Below, one piece after another: positions 23,161 to 33,690 of a stretch of 64,000 nucleotides of DNA; the stretch's first letter is position 1; every line of letters begins with the position of its first letter. A program made the translations under genes and the position numbers. This DNA is from Proteles cristata cristata. Lineage: Eukaryota > Chordata > Mammalia > Carnivora > Hyaenidae. The notes beneath the pieces are model-generated. The model searched no databases. It saw nothing but the letters and a program-made list of their open reading frames with translations, and was not told the origin of the DNA. The stretch lies in NCBI GenBank assembly GCA_017311185.1, contig JAESUZ010003487.1, positions 2,390,001-2,454,000 of the forward strand, read 5' to 3'.

Positions 23161-23367
23161 TTTTTTCCCCAAAAGTTGTTCTTTTTTTAAATATTTATTT
23201 TTGAGAGAGAGAGAGAATGGGTAGGGGAAGGGCAGAGAGAGACGGAGACACAGATTCCAAAGCAGACTCCAGGCTCCGAGCTATCAGCACACAGCCCGAT
23301 GTGGGTCACGAGATCATGACCTGAGCTGAAATCCTATGCTTAACTGACTGAGCCACCCAGGCGCCCC
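23161..23367 (-). repeat. CAN SINE, minus, with target duplication
   Basis: Body from TTTAAATATTTATTTTTGAGAG to GAGCCACCCAGGCGCCCC. TGGATGATGACTTT flanks it at 23146-23159 and 23368-23381, exact over 14 bases. A short extra T/C segment lies at the tail end. Confidence 0.97.
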
Positions 23368-23629
23368 TGGATGATGACTTTCTTTGACTAGTGGCAACTT
23401 TGAGAAAACTGTGAGGCTACATTTGGGTCAAGAAAAAAGAATGCCAGGATTCATTAAAAATGTCAGTGGGGATAGATGGTATGGGGAATATATTTTGCTG
23501 GACTTGATTGTACCATACCAGAAACCAGAGGCCATTTTCAAGTCGATCATATTTTGGCATCTTCTTTTTCAAATCATATTGGCAAAAATGACAGCATTAT
23601 TAAAACATGAACTTCCATAACAGCTCAGT

Positions 23630-23905
23630 GGGCAGAAGCATGCATGACTCTGCCATCAGACTTTGGAGTAGAATCCAGGCTTTGCCACTGCATTAGTTCT
23701 GTGACCTTGAACAGAGTACTTCACTTGTCAGTTAAGTTTCTGTATCTACAAGATGGAGGTGATAGTAGTAGCAGTTCCTACCTCGTAGGGCTGTTAGGAA
23801 GATTACATGGGGTAACCATTTAAGCCACCTCTGCATGGTGTGCTCACAGAAGCCTTTAATAAATTGTAGATGCTGCTGCTGCTGCTGCTGCTGGTGATGG
23901 TGATG
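23630..23905 (+). repeat. MIR SINE, plus, ending in a TGC-repeat
   Basis: This is the best preserved MIR in the window: 'GAATCCAGGCTTTGCCACTGCATTAGTTCTGTGACCTTGAACAGAGTACTTCAC', then 'CCTACCTCGTAGGGCTGTTAGGAAGATTACATGGGGTAA', then 'CTTTAATAAATTGTAGATGCTGCTG'. The trinucleotide run at 23871-23893 and following GATGGT units explain the His/Gln-rich antisense open frame, which is not a gene. Confidence 0.9.
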
Positions 23906-24056
23906 GTAATGATGGTGGTAAACCAAAACAGCAAAATATGGCTCTTCTCTCATTCTGGTAATCATAAAGTGCTCTATTAGCTACCATTGCAGATCACTTC
24001 ATTTTCCTCCTACCTTACTTTTCTTCTTCTGGCTCTGTTCCTCACCCTTCATGTAA

Positions 24057-24150
24057 AGAAAGAGAGAGAGAGAGAGAGAGAGAAGAAGGGAAGAGAAGGA
24101 AGAAGGTAAAGGAAGGAAGAAAAAAGAAAGCAAGCGAGTGAGCAAGCAAG
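24057..24150 (+). repeat. purine-rich (GA)n / GAAG tract
   Basis: A GA dinucleotide run followed by GAAG and CAAG units. Simple repeat; no SINE head is attached. Confidence 0.9.
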
Positions 24151-24510
24151 CCAGTGCATATCTTCTCCTAACCCTCCACCACCTTTTGAAGAATCACTAA
24201 TAGTCAGCTTTAATGCTGTCAGCAGTCTTTTTCTGTGTGATACAGGCTCAGTCCTCATGACTTTTTAGCCTCAAAGTCATGATGTGTTATTCGTGCAGGC
24301 TCCTAGTTGATTCTTTTCTTGGCAGATGTTTATACCATTTGCTACTAGAACTGCTTTTCTCCCTTGGATCCCTTTACTCACACAGTAACCAGAATTGTCA
24401 CAGAGGAAGAAAGGGCAGGGATATAGAGGTACAGTTTTAAGTTATTTACAGTTTTTTTAACATTTAAAAAATAGGCGTATAATTTGCACACCATGACATG
24501 TGCCCATTTT

Positions 24511-24722
24511 TTTTTTAATGTTTTATTTATTTCTAGGAGAGAGAGAGACAGCATGAGCAGGGGAGGGTCAGAGAGAGAGGGAGTGACAGACTCCGAAACA
24601 GGCTCCAGGCTCTGAGCTGGCAGTCAGCACAGAGCCCGACGCGGGGCTCGAACCCACGAACCGCGAGGTCATGACCTGAGCGAAAGTCGGACACTTAACC
24701 GACTAAGCCACCCGGGCGCCCC
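24511..24722 (-). repeat. youngest-looking CAN SINE, CpG-rich, minus
   Basis: This is the most CpG-dense copy in the window (CCCGACGCGGGGCTCG, AACCGCGAGG, ACCCGGGCGCCCC), so little decay has occurred. It shares GAGCTGGCAGTCAGCAC and TGAGCGAAAGTCGGA with 3239-3480. The target duplication GACATGTGCCCATTTT is exact at 24495-24510 and 24724-24739. Confidence 0.98.
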
Positions 24723-25484
24723 AGACATGTGCCCATTTTTAAAGGATGAGTTTTAGTAAATATATACGGTTATGTGTGTCTCATGTTTCTTACACATCTT
24801 TCTTCAGCATCATCCATAATCCAGTTTTAGAACAATTCTGTCAGCCCAAAACGTTCTCTTGTGTCCATTTGCAGGCATTCTCCACTTCCATTCTCTAACT
24901 CAGGATACCACTAATCTCTTTTTGCCTCTATAGTTTTACTTTTTTTTTTAGAAATTTCAGGTTAATGGAATTATATAATGTTATCTTTGTGTCTGGTTTC
25001 TTTCATTTAGCACAAATTTTTGAGACTCATTTTGTTACATGTGTCAATGATCCATTTCTTGTCATTGCTGAGTGGTATTCCATTGCAAAAATGTACTACA
25101 TTCTAGAAAATCTATTCTCCAAATGATAAACATTTGAGTTATTTCTACTTTTTGGCTGTTCTGAACATAACTATTGAGATCATCCTCGTACAGCTACTTG
25201 TATGGTCATCTGTCTTCAAGAGAATTGAAAATTGTTGGGTTGTAGGATGAGAAACTTACAAACTCTTTCCCCACATGGTCATACTATTGTGCTTTCCCAG
25301 CAGCAAGGGATATCATGTGAGGGATTCTAGTTTCTTCCTGTCCTTGTCAACACTAAATGTTTTATTGGGTGTCTAGCATATTATGTTTTGGTTTTAATTT
25401 CTATTTTTCTGATGACTATTGATGTTTAGTACTTTCCTGTGTATTTTCCCCATTGTATATCTACTATAATATGTATATAACATA

Positions 25485-25766
25485 GGGGCACCTGGGTGGT
25501 TAAGTCGGTTAAGTGTGGCCAACTCTTGATTTCAGCTCAGGTCATGATCTCATGATTTGTGACATCAAGCCCCACTTTGGCCTCTGTACTGACAGCATAG
25601 AGCCTGCTTGAGATTCTCTCTCTCTTTCTCTCTCTTTTTCCTCCTTCCTCCCTCCCTCCCTCCCTCTCCCTCACTCCCTCTCTCTGTCTCTCACCTTCCT
25701 TCCCTCATATGCCCCTCCCCTGCTTGCATGTACACACACTCTCTCAAAAAAATTATTGTTTTAAAT
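25485..25766 (+). repeat. CAN SINE, plus, with long CT tract
   Basis: GGGGCACCTGGGTGG head and expanded CTCC/CT tract (about 25617-25695). The target duplication ATATGTATATAA lies at 25469-25480 and 25767-25778. Confidence 0.95.
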
Positions 25767-26445
25767 ATATGTATATAATAAATAAAAACACTAAGTATTT
25801 TGCCCATTTAAAAATATTGCATTATTTGTTTTTTAATTAGTTGTAAAAGTCCTTTTGTCTATTCTAGATGGACATCCTCATTATTATTTAGCTCTTTAAT
25901 ATTTTAAATGCATGTACTTTATCAGGTAATTATTTTGCCAATATTTTCTCCCAATCTGTGGCTTGTGTGTTCATTTTTAAATTATATTTTTGAAGGGCAG
26001 AAGTTTTCATTTTAATGGAGTTCAATTGATCAGCTTTTTTTCTTTTATGGTCTTTATTTTATGCATTTATAATGCATAATGTAATATATGTAATATCTAA
26101 ACATTTTTTCCCCTAATCCACAATAATATTCTCCAGGTGCCTTCTTCTACAAGTTTTGTAGTTTAGTGCTTATATTTGGATCTATGATCCTATACATTTT
26201 GAGTTAATTTTTGTACATGGTGCAAGATAAAGCTTGAGATGCCTCTTTGCTCTTCACATGTATGACAGTTTTTGGCAACGTTTATTGAAATGACTGTCTT
26301 TCTCATAAAATTAACTTTTGACCTTTGTCACAAACGTGGGGGCCTGTTTTTGGATTGTGTTCTCTCTCTTAGACTAATTCCCCACTGTTTTGATTATGGT
26401 AACTCTGTAGTAAGGTTTGAAATTAGGTAGTATTTTTTCAACTTT

Positions 26446-26648
26446 TTTTTTAAGTTTAAAGTTTAGGTAAGAGACAGAGAGAGTACCAGCAAGGGAGGGG
26501 CCGAGACAGAGAGAGGGAGAATCCCAAACCAGCTCTGCGCTGTCAGCACAAAGCCCATTGGGGACTCCAACCTACGAAATCATGAGATCATGACTGGAGC
26601 TGAAATCAAGTGTTAGACATCCAACCAACAGTGCCACCCAGGTGTCCC
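26446..26648 (-). repeat. CAN SINE, minus, with 12-bp target duplication
   Basis: A diverged copy ending GTGCCACCCAGGTGTCCC. TTTTTCAACTTT flanks it at 26434-26445 and 26649-26660. Confidence 0.95.
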
Positions 26649-26879
26649 TTTTTCAACTTTGATGTCATTTTAAGGGAGCCCTGGCCCAAAACCTTCCCAA
26701 CAGTCTCCATGTTTATGTATATCTCTAGGGAGTGGGCAGATAAAGCCATTAGGACGTTTGAGGGAAAATTAGTTCTAGTTGAGGTAGCGGAGGCATGAAG
26801 CTTCTGTTTTTCATTGTTTCATTGAGCTACCTGTCTTGAGCTAGCAGCATTTAGCAGGATCACACTTGGTAGGACAATA

Positions 26880-27010
26880 GTTGTACCACCTACTGTGTAC
26901 CAGGTGCTTTATGTAATTGTCTCATTTAATACTGACAGGACAGTATTATCCTCGTTTTATAGTTGAATCCACAATAACATTTTCTAGGTCACGTACCTAA
27001 GCTGCTGATA
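26880..27010 (-). repeat. MIR-like SINE, minus
   Basis: 'CTACTGTGTACCAGGTGCTTTATGTAATTGTCTCATTTAATACTGACAGGACAGTATTATCCTCGTTTTATAG' is a clear antisense MIR core. Confidence 0.75.
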
Positions 27011-27430
27011 ATGATTGAATAATGGAAATGGCAGCCATATTTATATGATAGAGGCAGGCTTTGAGAACTGGTCTGCCTGATGATAAGCTGAACCCTCCTA
27101 GGTCCTTTTCACTGTTCCGCGCTGCCTGTGATAGTGACCCATTGCTTTGTGGAGAGGCGGTTTATTGTTTTAGTTCATACAGTGGAAATAGTGGTGGTAG
27201 TAAGAAAGAAGAAGGTGACAAGTATCCCTCCGCCCTTTCTTGCAAGGTTTCTGTCTTTCCTTATGTCTCTCTGCCTGGGCCAGCGTAGCCTTCCCCTCTC
27301 CCTCCCTTGAAACACACTCCTGAAAGAACTTTGTGTAAACTGTCAAGACTGGTGGACGAGCAGAGGATGTTGCTTCATCATGGAGTTGTTGCTGCTGCCT
27401 GTACTGCTGCTTTAAATGGCTGAGATTTTC
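27011..27430. other. unique sequence
   Basis: Somewhat GC-richer, with two short overlapping plus-strand open frames and a GTGGTGGTAGTAAG run. There is no family or convincing splice pair. Confidence 0.35.
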
Positions 27431-27440
27431 CCTTAGGAAC

Positions 27441-27941
27441 TTTTTTTTTCTTTTTTTACAAATAGTTTATTGTCAAGTTAGTTTTCATATAACACCCATT
27501 GCTCACCCCTACAAGTGCCCTCCTCCATGCCCATCACCTCCCCTCCCCCACACACCCATCAGTCCTTAGTTTGTTCTCAGCATTCAAGAGTCTGTCATGG
27601 TTTGCCTCTCTCCCTCTCCACCACTATTTCCCCCTTCTCCCCCATGGTCCTCCGTTAAATTCCTCCTAATCCTCCTATACGTGCAAACATACCGTATCTG
27701 TCCTTCTCTGCCTAACTCATTTCACTCAGCATAACACCCTCAAGGTCCATCCATGTTGCTACACATGGCCAGATTTCATTCTTTCTCATGGCCCTGTAGT
27801 ATTCCATCGTATAAATAAACCACATCTTCTTGATCCATTCATCTGTTGATGGACATTTAGGCTCTTTCCATGTTTTGGCCATTGTTGAAAGTGCTGCTAT
27901 GAACATTGGGGTACATGTGCTCCTATGCATCAGCACTCTCT
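27441..27941 (-). mobile_element. young L1 3' end with ORF2 C-terminus, minus
   Basis: A T-rich tail leads into 'ACAAATAGTTTATTGTCAAGTTAG' (3' UTR, antisense), a C-rich stretch, then the antisense of the ORF2 C-terminus. The minus-strand frame 27712-27936 contains WFIYTMEYYRAMRKNEI, a typical L1 ORF2 end. The copy is 5'-truncated and cannot move. CCTTAGGAACTT (left) and CCTTTAGGAACTT (27942-27954) form an imperfect target duplication. Confidence 0.95.
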
Positions 27942-27954
27942 CCTTTAGGAACTT

Positions 27955-29413
27955 CTAAAACATTTTGTGATCTGTATTTGTAAGTATTTTACTATAGCCT
28001 CTTATTTAAAATGTTACACTGAGATATCATTTTGTACTGTGGAAATTACCCACCCCTTTACATCTCCTATCTCTTTCTTTAGCATTGGATGCATTAGCAC
28101 TTTCTCCTCCTACTACATTAGCATATTAGTAAAAACACACTGAATAATACAGATCAAGCAGTAATAGTTTAATATCATCACTCCTAATAATCACAACTTT
28201 TAGCTCTCGATTGTTTCATAGTGTGATGTCCTTGAGCGAATTAGTTGTTGGTATCGAATTATAATGGGCTTAAGTAGGCCAGCATAATGAATACATTTGC
28301 CCCAGTAGAGCTGGAAAGAATTGATGACTCCTATTACATAACAGTTTATTGCACACTACTCACTGACTGCCACTTGAGGAGAATCCATTCGTTTTACTTA
28401 CTGTGATAACTTCTTATTTGCATACAAATTTTCTTCTGTTTTTCATGAATCATCCCTGACTGAATCCTAGCCGCATTTCATTACAGTCAATGATCTCCAG
28501 ACCGATCAGGTCCTTATAAAAATCCAAATGGAATTTTTTCTCTATTTCTTTCCCCTTGAGGCCTCTTCTTCTTTTTCCCTTTAGACCTTTTTAAAGTAGT
28601 AAAAAATAACACACATAAAATATCGTGAGCACATATTTGTTGTGGTTGTGTTGCTCACGATGCATCCTGCAACAGACTTTTTTAGTGTCGGGGAAGGGAT
28701 TCGTGTGTGGATCAGAGAAAATGCTGCAGGCTCCTTTGGAGGTGAAGTCTTTGTTCTCAAAGATACACTCCCAGAAGAAATTTGGCGAGCATCTACCCCC
28801 ATGATCGAAAATGTTCACTTCTTCCTTATCTACATTTGCTCTTGCAGATTGTTAAGATTGTCATATATAGCATCATTTTGCGTCATTTTACTTAAGATTT
28901 TTTTTTGAACTAGCATATTACCTGGTCACTTCTGAACTTCTTTAAACAATTATGACATAGATTTTTATTTCAGTAATTTCAGGCTCCTCAGTTCCCTATA
29001 AATCATAGCAAATTAAGATCGCGATACAAGTTTTATTTATTTGTTTACTCAGCAGTGACCGCGCCTGTGTTACTGTGCCCCGGGAGGCTGTCTGGAAATA
29101 GGAGGTCAGGCCTCTGCTGCTTCTCAGCTCCTGGTTAGATCTAAGCAGCTACAAGAAAGTGTAGTAAGAGTTATGGTGGAACCTAAAAATTTGTTGGACA
29201 GACACCTCATAATTCACAGTGAAATGTGACCTTACCTATTTTATGTTTTCTTATCCAAATAGAAGTAATACAACAGGTCTCGATTTATCATGCATTTTGA
29301 TGGCAAGACATTATTAGTCAGCTATTTGTATATTGGTTGTAAAAATCACATCCATGCTGACGAGCAGATTCTGCATCTTTTTATTCATGTTTGCTTGTTT
29401 GTTTGCATTGCAG
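27955..29413. other. unique sequence left of the candidate exon
   Basis: No repeat is recognised. An 88-codon open frame at 28642-28908 has a protein-like first half but lacks flanking splice sites in phase and has no recognised family. The right end is a T/G-rich tract with a good acceptor. Confidence 0.35.
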
Positions 29414-29470
29414 ATTTCTCTTGGATTTGGCTACAAATTTTTAGAGCTTCTGCACTGTGTACAGGCACAG
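29414..29470 (+). CDS. candidate coding exon, 57 bases, phase 0-0
   Basis: A consensus acceptor (TTTGTTTGCATTGCAG) and a perfect donor (CAG|GTGAGT) enclose 57 bases that read ISLGFGYKFLELLHCVQAQ without a stop. One phase is closed and the other open frame reads FSWIWLQIF. In phase 0 it can follow the exon candidate at 12438-12518 in frame. I do not recognise the peptide. It has the best splice signals in the window, yet it could still be an intronic pseudo-exon. Confidence 0.45.
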
Positions 29471-29879
29471 GTGAGTCCAAATTAAGCTCTTCTGTTGGCA
29501 TATTTTGGTTTTTAGGTAAAATCAGTATTTAAAAATTATTTTATTTAGAGTTTGGCAAAATAATGTGTAAATAAAAATAAAAAACAAAATGTATATTTGT
29601 CAGCATTTCTGTTTCATTGTAAAATTTCTGTCAGAATGTGTTAGAAATTAATTAGAAAATACTGATCTTGTATGTTTCTCAGTGTTTACTGTGTACCTTT
29701 GGGATGAGCTTATGTATACCCATGGGATAAGTGAATTATAATGTCATAACTGCCAAAATGTTAACATTTATTTTTATATATAAATAAAAGAATAGCTGTT
29801 AACAATTTTGGCAACAAATGGAGGTAAATCGTTTAAATTTAGTGAGCAGGCTTTTCTTGTCCAACCAGTCTGAAATAGC

Positions 29880-30090
29880 TTCTCAGTCACTTCTTAACAC
29901 ACAATCCTGATTGATTTTTATCATGTGATCTATTGTACTGACTTCTTTATAGTCTTCCCTACGAAAATATAAGCTCCATGAACTTTGAGACTATTTTTGT
30001 CTTATTAAAAAACAGTATCCCTGACTTTCTAGGATAGTGTCTTGTATATAAGAAAGACTGAGTAAATGTTTGTTAAGGTAATTATTAGGG
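29880..30090 (+). repeat. L2-like 3' end, plus
   Basis: 'CGAAAATATAAGCTCCATGAACTTTGAGACTATTTTTGTCTTATT', then 'AGGATAGTGTCTTGTATATAAGAAAGACTGAGTAAATGTTTGTT'. The order follows L2 (tgtaagctccatgagggcagggac ... cagtgcctggcacatag ... caataaatgtttgttga). Confidence 0.65.
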
Positions 30091-30612
30091 AGTAAATATT
30101 AAGAGTTCATTTATATTTAGAGTCATTGAGCTCTGCACCTATAAATACAAACTAGAAGTAGTTTTTGTACTTATTTCTAAATATGAAGTTAATGTGTATC
30201 AGATACTTAAAGTATATGACTCTTCAGTGTTCTCAGAAATTACTTGTGTTGCATATTTTATCAAGATAGAATTCGGAGGGTAATGCTTCCAGTTCTGTAT
30301 TTATTTTGTCACTCCCCTAGGAGGTTCTTATGATCAAGTTGTGGACAAACCTGAAGCAGGTGTGAGAGCTTTTTACCTCCTTACTGGATCATGCTGCCAT
30401 ATTAGATATGTTTTGTGGTATCTTTATAGAGAGAGTGAGAGATCTGAAATTTTCAGCCTCTAAAAACCAAATAAGTTAAAAATTTCCCACTACCTGTCAC
30501 TGGATACAAAATGTAACTTCCTTATTTGGTTCTCTGTTTCTAGACTGGGGAAATTTTTTTGTCATTTTTCCACTCTGTTGATGTTTGAATTCATTATCAA
30601 AAAACTGTAGGA

Positions 30613-30724
30613 GGGACACCTGGCTGGCTCAGTCAGTAGAGCACGCAACTCTTGATCTCAGGGTGGTGAGTTCAGCCCCACATTGGACATTGAGCTTACT
30701 TAAAAAAAAATAAATAAATAAAGG
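30613..30724 (+). repeat. short tRNA-type CAN SINE, plus
   Basis: GGGACACCTGGCTGGCTCAG head, CAACTCTTGATCTCAGGG, CCCCACATTGGACATTGAG, ACTTAAAAAAAAATAAATAAATAAA tail. An imperfect flanking duplication is present (AAAAACTGTAGGA and AAAAAGCTATAGGA). Confidence 0.93.
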
Positions 30725-30835
30725 AAAAAAGCTATAGGAATAAGCAGACCACCCATTTCCTTGTGTCCTTGGCAGTTTTCTTTAGGCATTTCAGGATATT
30801 GGTTGCTCTTATTGGGTTCTCTTGTTTTTGTTTTT

Positions 30836-31028
30836 TGTATTTTTTTAAATGTTTATTTACTTAGAGAGCATGTGCTAGTGGGGGAGGGGCAGAGAGATAG
30901 AGAGAGAGGGAGAATCCCAAGCTGACCGTGCAGAGCCTGATGTGGGGCTCCATCTCACAAATCATGAGATCATGACTCGTGCTGAAATCAAGAGTCAAAT
31001 GCTGAAGCAACAGAACCTCCCAGGTGCC
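30836..31028 (-). repeat. CAN SINE, minus
   Basis: TTTTTTTAAATGTTTATTTACTTAGAGAG to AACCTCCCAGGTGCCC. The head region is diverged. A TTGTTCTCTTTTTTG-like flank is seen on both sides. Confidence 0.93.
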
Positions 31029-31224
31029 CTTGTTCTCTTTTTTGATGTGTTTTCTTCGGGCATTGGTCTCTTCTTCTGCCACTATGATTTTCATTTATAG
31101 AAAGAATTAGGTCTGACCTTTAGGGTTTTTTTTTTTTAATAAAATTTTGTAAATTATATAGGTATTTCGTGTTCACATTTGATTTTATAAGTGCAACTTG
31201 CAGCATTTCCTTTGATAATGCAGC

Positions 31225-31400
31225 TCTTACTTCTCTCTCAGTGTGCCAGGCATTATGTAAGTGCTTTTCAGTTATCTTTAGAATAACAGATAAGGAAATT
31301 GAAGCTTAGAGAGGTTAAGTGACTTTTCCAAGGTCATATCAAGTAAGTGGCAATTTGCCACTCCAAAGACCTTGCTGTTAACCACTGAGCTCTATTTTAT
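31225..31400 (-). repeat. MIR SINE, minus
   Basis: 'GTGTGCCAGGCATTATGTAAGTGCTTTTCAG', 'AAGGAAATTGAAGCTTAGAGAGGTTAAGTGACTTTTCCAAGGTCATATCAAGTAAGTGGC', then 'CTGTTAACCACTGAGC'. A clear antisense MIR over most of its length. Confidence 0.88.
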
Positions 31401-31964
31401 GCCTAAGTAGCCCTGAATACAAGCATGTGGCAGTAAGTGTAATATAGGAAAATCATGTTGATATGTGAGGATTTCAAAATTAATTTAAAAGTCAAACATT
31501 ATTTTGCTTATATTTCATTAGCAGGTCCTAACTTTTAACCTTTATTTCAAACTGTGAAACATGACCACTCATCTGAAATTTAATGACTACCTAAACAATT
31601 TAAAGTTCCACTCTGGCACTTGCATTTCCTACTCACTTTTAGAGGTGGGGGCACATGGGGGAAGCCATTTGGATTCCTTTTTCCATTATAAATGTGGTAT
31701 GTTATGAGTCAGCATTCTTTATCCTTGAAATATTAGAAATTTTAGTTTACAGATGGCATTTTAGTCTGATGGATGGATCACTTCTTAGAACAGGTTGTAT
31801 GAAATATAGTGATTGTAGAATTACATAGAGCTCTTATCTTGAAAAGTGTAATAATTTATATCTCTGGTTAATTTTTAAAAATTATTTAAGAAATGAAGAG
31901 GCTTTGGTTTGAGGTAGAGCAGAGTTGGTTCAAATATAACTTCAGCTTTCTTTTAGTTGTTTTT

Positions 31965-32150
31965 TTTTTTTTAAGATTATTTGTTTTGAGAGAGAAAGAG
32001 GGGGAGAGAGAATCCCAAGCAGAATTCCAAGAGAATCCCTATGCTAACAGCATAGAGCCCAGTGAAGGACTCAATCTCACAAAACGTGAGATCATGACCT
32101 GAGCAGAAATCAAGAAGTTAGATGTTTAACTGACTGAGACACCCAGGCCT
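31965..32150 (-). repeat. CAN SINE, minus
   Basis: A T run, AAGATTATTTGTTTTGAGAGAG, AATCCCAAGCAG, a short internal irregularity, and GAGACACCCAGGCC. A diverged older copy. Confidence 0.9.
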
Positions 32151-32208
32151 ATTTAGCTGTTTAGCTTACTTTCAGGGCTGAGAAGAACATATTACATAAA
32201 AATATTTT

Positions 32209-32412
32209 GGGGGTGCCTGGGTGGCTCAGTCAGTTGAGCATCCATGTCTTGATTTTGGCTCAAGCCATGATCCCAAAATCATGGGATTAAGCCCTGCAAG
32301 GGACCTCATGCCGAGTATGGAGCCTGCTTAAGATTCTCTCTCTTCCTCTGTTCCTCTCCCCTGCTTGTGCTCATGCGCTCTCTCTCTCTCAAATAAAATA
32401 AAATAAAATAAA
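32209..32412 (+). repeat. CAN SINE, plus, tail of AAAAT units
   Basis: GGGGGTGCCTGGGTGGCTCAG head, CT-rich body and a (AAAAT)n-type tail. A short imperfect flank (ATATTTTG / GTATTTTG) is present. Confidence 0.94.
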
Positions 32413-33218
32413 AGTATTTTGAGTCTTAACATGTATAATAATATGGACAAAATGTTCTTAAAGACAGTGTTGTTGAATACATCTTAAAATTTTGATTTGA
32501 GAGCATGATTAATTATATTTCCTCACACTTTCCAAAAGGTTTGTGTCTATGAGTATAAATGTAAATTTCAGATTTGAGTATATGGAAAGGGAATTCTGTA
32601 GTTTAAATTCGAAAGACAATTTATTTAACAGACCAGATTGTGCCTCTTAATCTATAACTACATCAGTATTTCCATTCCATTCTCATATTTGAAGCAATTT
32701 TAAAGTTAGCCAATAAAATATTTCTAGAATTGATAGTCAAAACAGGAACAAGCATTAGATAACTCTGTTGGACAATATAGCCTTGAAATGTAATTTTCCC
32801 TTCACTGTGGAAAACTGAACTCACTGGGGAATCATATGCACTTTGTATTTATTTCTCAGTCTGTTTTCTGTAGGCCAGAAGATTTTGGGTGGGATAGGTG
32901 GGTGAAGAATTGTTTTCAGATACTAGTGAGAGCCAAGCTCTTGGATGCTAGTATATGGAGATGTAAGTTCTCTAAAGTAAAATAAAGTATAATATACTTT
33001 TGGTAATATTAATATATTTTGTTGTTGTGTACTAAATACTAAAAATTATATTAAGCATGTTAAGACATAAAAAAATCTCTGTATGGTCTGTGGCATGGTT
33101 GAAAGTACATTTCAAGTATTGCTTTTTTTTTCATTTCTGTATTTCAGATTTATTTAATAAATTTGTATTAGGTTTCAAAGAAATACTGTATTTTGACTTT
33201 GGGAATAAATTTTCTTTC
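32413..33218. other. unique non-coding sequence
   Basis: AT-rich sequence with no repeat, gene or RNA recognised. Confidence 0.4.
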
Positions 33219-33690
33219 TTTTTTTTTTTTTTTACAAATAGTTTATTGTCAAGTTAGTTTCCATATAACACCCAGTGCTCATCCCCACAAGTGCCCTCCT
33301 CGGTGCCCATCACCCCCTCCCCCCCACATCCATCAGTCCTCAGTTTTTGTCAGCATTCAAGAGTCTCTCATGGTTTGCCTCTCTCCCTTTCCCCCACTAT
33401 TTCCGCCCTTCTTCTCCCCCTTGGTCCTCTGTTAAGTTCCTCCTAATCCTCCTATACGTGCACACATATGATATTTGTCCTTCTCTGCCTGATTTATTTC
33501 GCTCAGCATAACACCCTCAAGGTCCATCCATGTTGCTACACATGGCCAGATTTCATTGTTTCTCATTGCCATGTAGTATTCCATGGTATAGATAAACCAC
33601 ATCTTCTTGATCCATTCATCCGTTGATGGACACTTAGGCTCTTTCCGTGTTTTGGCTATTGTTGAGAGTGCTGCTATGAGCATTTGTTGC
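33219..33690 (-). mobile_element. young L1 3' end with ORF2 C-terminus, minus
   Basis: A T15 tail, antisense 3' UTR (ACAAATAGTTTATTGTCAAG), then the ORF2 C-terminus on the minus strand (frame 33432-33683, with WIKKMWFIYTMEYYMAMRN). It is very similar to the copy at 27441-27941. It is 5'-truncated and not functional. Confidence 0.95.

Larger units (their letters stand above)
24440..26445 (-). mobile_element. long old L1M, antisense, split by two SINEs
   Basis: Antisense landmarks of the L1 ORF2 end and 3' region appear in order. They include 'TTGCTGAGTGGTATTCCATTGC', 'TTCTACTTTTTGGCTGTTCTGAACATAACTATTG', 'TTTTCTGATGACTATTGATG', 'CCAATATTTTCTCCCAATCTGTGGCTTGTGTGTTCATTTT', 'TTTTGAGTTAATTTTTGTACATGGTG' and 'CTGTTTTGATTATGGTAACTCTGTAGTAAGGTTTGAAAT'. 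Frames are destroyed by many stops. SINEs sit at 24511-24722 and 25485-25766, and a third lies at its right end. Confidence 0.88.

Noticed and set aside
23732..23965. His/Gln-rich minus-strand frame
   Set aside because: Produced by the TGC and GATGGT repeats at the end of a MIR.
27712..27936. Protein-like minus-strand frame
   Set aside because: It is the C-terminus of L1 ORF2 in a 5'-truncated copy, as are 33432-33683 and 59002-59187; none is a host gene.
28642..28908. 88-codon frame with a protein-like start
   Set aside because: No acceptor/donor pair keeps it in phase, no family is recognised, and open frames of this length are expected in 64 kb.
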